Of a DNA stretch of 64,000 nucleotides, positions 60,101 to 64,000 are shown piece after piece. A model generated the notes under the pieces. That model searched no databases, was not told the DNA's origin, and saw only the letters and a list, made by a program, of their open reading frames with translations. Numbering within the stretch: position 1 is the stretch's first letter; each line of letters opens with the position of its first letter. This DNA comes from Paenibacillus sinensis (GTDB lineage: Bacteria > Bacillota > Bacilli > Paenibacillales > Paenibacillaceae). Both the position numbers and the translations under genes were made by a program. Where the stretch lies: contig NZ_JAHCMB010000190.1 in assembly GCF_019904155.1 (NCBI RefSeq), positions 36,187 through 100,186 on the forward strand, written 5' to 3'.

Positions 60101-60251
60101 AGATTCAGTGGTTTCACAGGTGCTGGGACTTGTCGTCATCGGCGGTATGGTGACCTCGACGTTAAACAGCTTCGTAATCATTCCGATCATCTATGAATGG
60201 ATGCACGCGAAGCGCGCAAACGAAAATCATTTAACTGCTATTGATTCATAA
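57132..60251 (+). CDS. RND family transporter (HAE1/SwrC-like)
   Basis: A 1039-residue RND pump with the expected 1+5 and 1+5 membrane helices around two large outer loops. The fourth helix has MGRIVDDAIVILDNIHRRVREH with the proton-relay aspartates. The closest Gram-positive relatives are SwrC/YerP of B. subtilis, which exports surfactin and other amphiphiles. No membrane fusion protein gene lies beside it. It lacks a nearby regulator, too. GAGGGAGAGAC precedes the ATG. It is followed after 23 bases by the DedA-PAP2 gene and may be co-transcribed with it. Confidence 0.93.
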   Translation: MKKVMEAAMQKSGLILICVLLILVWGGISAFQMQRDYLPGINNTTLMVSIRASSYQADQVKQDIAVPLEDAIRRTNGILNVETTSYDGGLLMNLYYPMNYNMAKAESAVNQAIGQAELPDGVNRPSVSRLTTNSFPVLSYSLTAASDKINDLTLESTVQTDIVNRLKAVPGVSGVQTVGGAIKGYVVLIRMKDLVKNGLTVDDFNKSIAADIPALEGSAANVKSSFPIRIEGWDLGQNELKELPIKDKQGNIFPLSSVASISTSLTDVKTVSRSNGQASVILNVMKTPNVNITGVAKQVKEQAATVPLVKSGDVSLNLLVDRAHDLNASLLGLIREGLLGCLFSVLSVLIFFRNVRSTLLIAVSLPIALLAATAVLKELGVTLNILTVSGMIVAMGRIVDDAIVILDNIHRRVREHRGEPALGVLSAAAAEMIPAILASTATTIAVYVPIALVGGIIGASYSGFAWAVVISLAVSFLVAMLVIPAFAYSGWREPGKAAADLEPVFRPFLALGLRHRAAFVSASLLLFLISVYFAAQLPFSLLPGSTSGQIAVKIEMPKGTPLSVMGQQVKAAEAVLKQNPDIANYSATYGSSFTPQADDVFDQGGGYLQQPNVANLSVSLKNERKTDEDIPLLQSALSTASTGAVVTVSNQQLSGDDSTLNIMLTGGDSKTLESAAQLVRGKLAGISGLSVAGKSDLTNGVPKFSVTLNREAIRQDGVKSGDINKILARYMAKAKDFDIPQTSSSVNGSIPVDVYIDPLGNAASDNTQLPVYKPEQVLAALKAETVTGTNGATYRIDQLASVEQSTAVSMIQERDGEPFAVVSAQIISKDISGVSKAVNQALGQVQLPSGVMYSMGGISAQVTQMIVEIAIAVAVSVFLVLGITRVVFKAWKPALAVLISIPLALSGVVITLYAAGAQWNLAALIGILMLTGIVVTNGIVLIDQIERNRRSGLPLRESVMKGSLSRVRPILMTAATTILTLAPLALSKSSDSVVSQVLGLVVIGGMVTSTLNSFVIIPIIYEWMHAKRANENHLTAIDS

Positions 60252-60274
60252 AGAGTGGAAGGGAGGCATGCAGG

Positions 60275-61567
60275 ATGCTCCATTTAACGACGCTTCTTCT
60301 GCACTACGGCTATGGCATCCTGTTCACGGCATTGCTGCTGGAGATGCTGGCATTGCCCCTTCCGGGGGAAATGATGATGAGCTATGCCGGATTGTTCGTC
60401 TATGAAGGAAAGCTGAACATGGGAATGAGCATAGCCGCCGCATGGCTGGGTGTCTCGGTGGGGATTTCGCTCTCCTATTGGATCGGCTACCGGCTGGGTA
60501 AGCCGTTCGTACTGAAGCATGGCCATAAAGTTCATCTCGGCGAGCCCCAGATGGATGCCATGACCCGATGGTTCGCCAGATACGGCAACAAGCTGCTATT
60601 TATCGCTTTCTTTATTCCAGGCGTCCGCCACATCACGGGGTATTTCTGCGGAATTACGCAGATGCCCTTCCGGCGCTTCGCAGGCTATGCATTCTCGGGC
60701 GCTCTATTCTGGACCGGGGTGTTCATTACGCTTGGCAAAGTGCTCGGACCTAAATGGGAAGTCTATCATTCCACCGTGAACCGTTATATGCTGATCTTCG
60801 GCATTGGCTCGGCGCTTCTGGCAGCAGCTGTCTATGCATTTCGCCGTTATAAGAAGAGAATTCTGGAAGGGGCAATGTCGCTGCTGCGCACCGCGCTGCT
60901 TCATTTCAGCTCCCTGGGCAAGGTACGGTTTCTCGTACTGGTTTCGTTTCTCGCCTTCGTCGGCTTCGTATCGCTGATGCTGGGCCTCATTCAGGATTTT
61001 CTGGCGCGGGATTTTGATACCTTTGACGATTTGGCGTCCTACCTCATCCTGACAGGTTTCGGTCCAGGATGGAAAGATGCGATGAATCTGTTCTCCCAGC
61101 TCGGTACGGTAATATTTTACGGCCCAGTGATCCTGCTGGCGGCCTTGCGTATTCTGCTGCATAATAAAGACCGTCTGCTGGAACTCGGGTTTCTGGTGTG
61201 GGTAATGCTGGGCGGCGAACTGCTGGATACCGGTCTCCGCGAGCTGTTCCACCGGCCTGGACCGGTATTGGCGGGGTACCGCTTATTCAATACGTTTCCC
61301 AGCACGGAGACATTGACCACCTTTATCGTGTGCGGCTTCTCCGCTTATTTGCTGGTCCGGCATTCCGGGAGCCATGCACAGCGTCTGTTGGCCTTCGCGG
61401 CGGTTCTGCTGATCTGCCTTCTCGTCGGTCTGAGCCGAATCTACTTCCATGTTCAATACCCGAGCGATGTCGCCGCAGGCTATGTCTTTGGCGGTGTATG
61501 GGTAAGTCTCAATATTACCCTGCTGGAAGTGACGAGAAGGCTGCAAACCGTTGAACAGATTCCTTAA
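60275..61567 (+). CDS. DedA-PAP2 fusion protein
   Basis: A 430-residue membrane protein of two parts. Residues 1-175 are a DedA (VTT/SNARE-associated) domain with LLEMLALPLPGEMMMSYAGLF, LSYWIGYRLGK and the conserved FIPGVRHITGYFCGITQMPFRRF. Residues 215-425 are a PAP2 phosphatase-type domain with HRP (326-328) and GLSRIYFHVQYPSD (385-398). The central PSGH motif reads PSTE (342-345), so the usual histidine is missing, and the first motif is degenerate. DedA proteins act in lipid scrambling and envelope homeostasis; the PAP2 part could be altered or inactive. The stop overlaps the next start (TAATG). Confidence 0.9.
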   Translation: MLHLTTLLLHYGYGILFTALLLEMLALPLPGEMMMSYAGLFVYEGKLNMGMSIAAAWLGVSVGISLSYWIGYRLGKPFVLKHGHKVHLGEPQMDAMTRWFARYGNKLLFIAFFIPGVRHITGYFCGITQMPFRRFAGYAFSGALFWTGVFITLGKVLGPKWEVYHSTVNRYMLIFGIGSALLAAAVYAFRRYKKRILEGAMSLLRTALLHFSSLGKVRFLVLVSFLAFVGFVSLMLGLIQDFLARDFDTFDDLASYLILTGFGPGWKDAMNLFSQLGTVIFYGPVILLAALRILLHNKDRLLELGFLVWVMLGGELLDTGLRELFHRPGPVLAGYRLFNTFPSTETLTTFIVCGFSAYLLVRHSGSHAQRLLAFAAVLLICLLVGLSRIYFHVQYPSDVAAGYVFGGVWVSLNITLLEVTRRLQTVEQIP

Positions 61568-62139
61568 TGAACGTACCCGTGTATGCGGCAGGAGTGAAAA
61601 CGCAAGTGGATGAAGAACTGAATCGACTGATACGCCGGGCAAGAAGCGGCGACCAGGAGGCTTTTTCGGAATTGGTCACCAGGTACAAGGGAAGAGTCTA
61701 CCGCTATGCAGCAGGCATGCTCGGCGACCGGTCCGATGCCGAAGACGTGACTCAGGAGGCATTTGTAAAGGCCTATTTTTCCCTGGATGCACTGGAGCAT
61801 GACTATGCCTTTACCTCCTGGCTGTTCCGGATCGTATCCAATCTCTGCAAGGACTATTTACGAAAAAGAGGAAAGACGCGCAATGAAGAAGCCCCGCCTC
61901 CGGATGAAACGGTCCCGGACCCTTCGGGGTCTGATCTGATCGGGAAGCTGTCCCTGGACGAAGCACTCGGCCGTCTTAGCGTCGATCACAGAGAGGTTCT
62001 GCTGCTGCATGATGTGCAAGGGTTCAAATATGATGAAATTGCAGAGCTGGTGCATGTGCCGCTAGGAACGGTGAAATCCAGGCTGTTCGCGGCCCGAATG
62101 GCGCTGCGTAACGAGTTAAAGGAGGAAGGGCTGAAATGA
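61567..62139 (+). CDS. ECF-type RNA polymerase sigma factor
   Basis: A 190-residue ECF sigma factor. Region 2 reads ARSGDQEAFSELVTRYKGRVYRYAAGMLGDRSDAEDVTQEAFVKAYFSLD and region 4 RLSVDHREVLLLHDVQGFKYDEIAELVHVPLGTVKSRLFAARMALRNEL. The ATG at 61567 overlaps the stop of the DedA-PAP2 gene (TAATG), and the stop overlaps the anti-sigma start by four bases (ATGA). Such coupling suggests a sigma factor that responds to envelope state. Its own promoter was not recognised. Confidence 0.95.
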   Translation: MNVPVYAAGVKTQVDEELNRLIRRARSGDQEAFSELVTRYKGRVYRYAAGMLGDRSDAEDVTQEAFVKAYFSLDALEHDYAFTSWLFRIVSNLCKDYLRKRGKTRNEEAPPPDETVPDPSGSDLIGKLSLDEALGRLSVDHREVLLLHDVQGFKYDEIAELVHVPLGTVKSRLFAARMALRNELKEEGLK

Positions 62140-62633
62140 GTAACCATCCGGAGAACCATCCTGAAGAACAGCTGTCGGCATACTTGGACGGCGAGCTGAA
62201 CGAAGAGGATCGGCTGCTGGTGGAATCCCATCTGAAGGAATGTCCGGATTGCAGGATGCTTGCAGAGGATCTGTTGAATGATCAGCGTTTGCTGTTCTCG
62301 GCTTTTGAGACAATAAGCCCGCCGGATGACCTTGAAGCTTCGATTGCCGCTATTATTTCCAAAGAGGCTCAGCCGCTACCCGTGCTGAAACGGATGCTTT
62401 CCTTTGCGCTGTCGGCGATTTCATTGTTTGCCGTGATCGGTCTAATCATGGGCGCGTTTTATATTAAAATGTTTGCGGGAGCCGTTAAACTGATGAAGCC
62501 GCTGCTATTCTTATCGACTCACATGCTTGCCGATATGCCGCTTCTGCTGGGCGTTGTAATACTGTTCGCAGTGGCTGTACTCGCGCTGTCTGCAGTTTCG
62601 CTGCATCGGCTGCTGCGGACCACGACAAGCTAA
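62136..62633 (+). CDS. Zinc-finger anti-sigma factor (ZAS family)
   Basis: A 165-residue protein with the zinc motif H-x3-C-x2-C in ESHLKECPDCRMLAEDL (about 30-40), preceded by EEQLSAYLDGELNEEDR, and two C-terminal membrane helices (about 85-115 and 130-152). It would hold the preceding sigma factor at the membrane. It overlaps the sigma gene by four bases, the usual arrangement for such pairs. Confidence 0.93.
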   Translation: MSNHPENHPEEQLSAYLDGELNEEDRLLVESHLKECPDCRMLAEDLLNDQRLLFSAFETISPPDDLEASIAAIISKEAQPLPVLKRMLSFALSAISLFAVIGLIMGAFYIKMFAGAVKLMKPLLFLSTHMLADMPLLLGVVILFAVAVLALSAVSLHRLLRTTTS

Positions 62634-62649
62634 GAAGGGAGGAAAGGCG

Positions 62650-63471
62650 TTGCGTAACAAATGGATTGTGATCTTAGCTTTGATCCTGCTGGCTGCCTTG
62701 ATCCCGGGTACGGTGTCGGCGAGCAGTGTATTTGAGCACCAGCATACAACGGTTCCTGCGGGTCAAACGGTGGACGATGTGTATATTGTTGGCGGAGACG
62801 CGGACATCCGGGGCCATGTTCAGGGGATTGTTGTAGTCGTTAATGGAAACGCAGTGCTGGCCGACACGGCTGTGGTCGACGGGATGGTGCTTGTTCTTGG
62901 CGGACAAGTCACCCAATCGCCGGGCGCCGTTATCGGGGACGATGTATATAGCTTGTCGCTGGACAGCGGCACGCAGAACAGCCTGCTGCTTGGCAGCGGA
63001 CTTGTTCTCGGCGTGTGGCTGCTGCAATTGGGAGGGAGTCTCCTGCTCATCCTTCTCCCGACAGTCTTTGGCCTTGCGCTTCGAAAGAGACTGGAATCTT
63101 TTGTGGGGCGTTTTGCTATTAAACAGACAGGACGGATGCTGTATATCGGATTCTTCACCGGACTTCTGCTGCTGGCGATATCCATCCTGCTGTTGCTCAG
63201 CATCGTCGGCATCCCGTTCATACTGATCGTGCTCCTGATTGGCTGCATTCCTCTCATTCCGGGGATGGCAGTAATCGGATATCGGATAGGGGATAGCCTC
63301 AAGCTTGCGGCACATTTACCGGATTGGCAAAAGATTCTGCTTGGCAGCCTCGTAGCGGCGGCTTTCTGCAATATCCCTGTATTGGGATGGCTGTGGCAGC
63401 TGTTTATCAGCTTGCTAAGTTTGGGGATTTGCGTTCAGTGGATCATGCAGATTTTTAGACAACGAGCGTAG
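62650..63471 (+). CDS. Bactofilin-like repeat membrane protein
   Basis: A TTG start at 62650, after AGGGAGGAAAGGCG, gives 273 residues. A signal-peptide-like helix is followed by a short beta-helical part (VYIVGGDADIRGHVQGIVVVVNGNAVLADTAVVDGMVLVLGGQVTQSPGAVIGDDVY) with hexapeptide-like repeats as in bactofilins, then about four membrane helices (115-265). It is the last gene of the sigma/anti-sigma unit and is probably made under its control. Function unknown. Confidence 0.82.
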   Translation: MRNKWIVILALILLAALIPGTVSASSVFEHQHTTVPAGQTVDDVYIVGGDADIRGHVQGIVVVVNGNAVLADTAVVDGMVLVLGGQVTQSPGAVIGDDVYSLSLDSGTQNSLLLGSGLVLGVWLLQLGGSLLLILLPTVFGLALRKRLESFVGRFAIKQTGRMLYIGFFTGLLLLAISILLLLSIVGIPFILIVLLIGCIPLIPGMAVIGYRIGDSLKLAAHLPDWQKILLGSLVAAAFCNIPVLGWLWQLFISLLSLGICVQWIMQIFRQRA

Positions 63472-63491
63472 ACTTTAATCCGGAATCCAGG

Positions 63492-63926
63492 TCACTGGGA
63501 GAATTCATCCAAAAGGTGAATCAGTTTATCATATGTAGCCAATAATGATTGTCTTTCGTCCTCTGTTAATTTATCGAACAGTTTCATTCGCAGAGCTTTC
63601 CCTTTTTCTTGAGCCTTATTTAGAACCTCTTCACCTTTATTGGTTATTTCCAGGTAGATGATCCTGCGATCTTCTTCATCAACAAGACGAACGGCGAGTT
63701 CTCTTTTTACAAGCTTATCTGATAAGTGTGTAAGAGTAGGGGGAGTAAGGCCCAGAGCTTTGGCGATGTCGGAAGGCCTGCTTTTTCCATTATGGTTCAA
63801 GTGAGCAAGAACAAGAATATGTGAGACGCCAAGATTTTCGTTGAACTCTTTGTTCCAGTGAACCATCAAACGGTTCGTGATTTGATCCATGGAATGAATG
63901 AGTTCGAAGATTGTCTGTTCTGTCAT
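63492..63926 (-). CDS. MarR family regulator
   Basis: A 144-residue MarR protein with helices NENLGVSHILVLAHLNHNGKSRPSDIAKALGLTPPTLTHLSDKLVKRELAVRLVDEEDRRIIYLEITNKGEEVL, the winged-helix core with the D-x-R-x6-L/I motif. Members repress drug or stress genes and respond to small aromatic ligands. The gene is convergent with the bactofilin-like gene; the region it might control lies beyond the window edge. Confidence 0.92.
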   Translation of the reverse strand: MTEQTIFELIHSMDQITNRLMVHWNKEFNENLGVSHILVLAHLNHNGKSRPSDIAKALGLTPPTLTHLSDKLVKRELAVRLVDEEDRRIIYLEITNKGEEVLNKAQEKGKALRMKLFDKLTEDERQSLLATYDKLIHLLDEFSQ

Positions 63927-63948
63927 AGTGAATCTCCTTCTTGATGGA

Positions 63949-63986
63949 AGTCCCCCTCGTTCATAATGGATAAAGGGGGACTTTAC
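63949..63986. other. Hairpin upstream of the MarR gene
   Basis: AAGTCCCCCT (63949-63958 approx.) pairs with AGGGGGACTT (63974-63983). It is partly an inverted repeat 20 bases upstream of the MarR start, so it could be an operator or the terminator of a gene beyond the window edge. Confidence 0.5.
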
Positions 63987-64000
63987 AATTATGCTACCTG

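Noticed and set aside
1..64000. CRISPR arrays, insertion sequences, prophage and tRNA/rRNA genes
   Set aside because: No regularly spaced repeats, transposase, integrase, phage structural gene, or tRNA/rRNA signature was found on either strand.

Overview
The window looks like chromosomal DNA of a spore-forming Bacillota, most likely Paenibacillus or a close relative. The grounds are the cwlJ-gerQ spore germination pair, the thiol oxidase pair BdbD/BdbC, a c-di-AMP riboswitch in front of a KimA-type potassium importer, an SLH-domain surface protein, GTG and TTG starts with strong AGGAGG sites, and moderately high GC. No phage, insertion sequence, CRISPR array, tRNA or rRNA was seen. The genus is an inference from gene content only.

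Layout. 1-6.9 kb: a small Cys-rich protein, a DUF2500 protein, an SDR oxidoreductase, cwlJ-gerQ, an S66 peptidase, a CNNM/CorC-family membrane protein and the bdbDC thiol oxidase pair. 6.9-12.2 kb: c-di-AMP riboswitch and kimA, then a Fur-box-controlled siderophore ATPase with a FhuF-like Fe-S protein, then murB. 12.2-19.6 kb: an MFS exporter with an ArsR-type regulator whose promoter predicts a leaderless message, then a NarL-type two-component system divergent from a probable copper-handling surface cluster (SLH protein, TauE/SafE protein with two cupredoxin domains, CopZ-like HMA protein). 19.6-22.4 kb: preQ1-I riboswitch and queF-queC-queD-queE. 22.4-32.3 kb: HxlR and ribA-like genes sharing operator-like repeats, a three-gene ABC-2 exporter, a PadR gene overlapping an unusual SEDS protein, and a TetR/MFS drug-export pair. 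32.3-40.9 kb: two tandem M29 aminopeptidases, a KtrB-like potassium channel subunit, a second CNNM protein, a DUF1836 regulator behind a perfect 20-bp palindrome, a NiaP-like transporter and an acetyltransferase.

40.9-47.5 kb is the accessory-looking part: a broken nuclease-like gene lies head-to-head with a tight three-gene operon of a TerB-domain protein, a BrxD-like (DUF2791) P-loop ATPase and a large Lhr/BrxHI-like helicase. None of the other BREX genes is present. This is my best candidate for an under-described (defence or genome-maintenance) system.

47.5-64 kb: selD-mnmH (tRNA 2-selenouridine), an MFS exporter, an EEP-family hydrolase, a P1B-4 metal ATPase with a CsoR-family sensor and a G-tract operator, a UgtP-like glycosyltransferase, a GNAT enzyme, an RND exporter, and an envelope-stress-like operon of a DedA-PAP2 fusion, an ECF sigma factor, a zinc-finger anti-sigma factor and a membrane protein. 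A MarR regulator closes the window.

Starts were re-chosen where a good Shine-Dalgarno sequence pointed to an internal codon. All family assignments come from reading motifs; no database search was possible.
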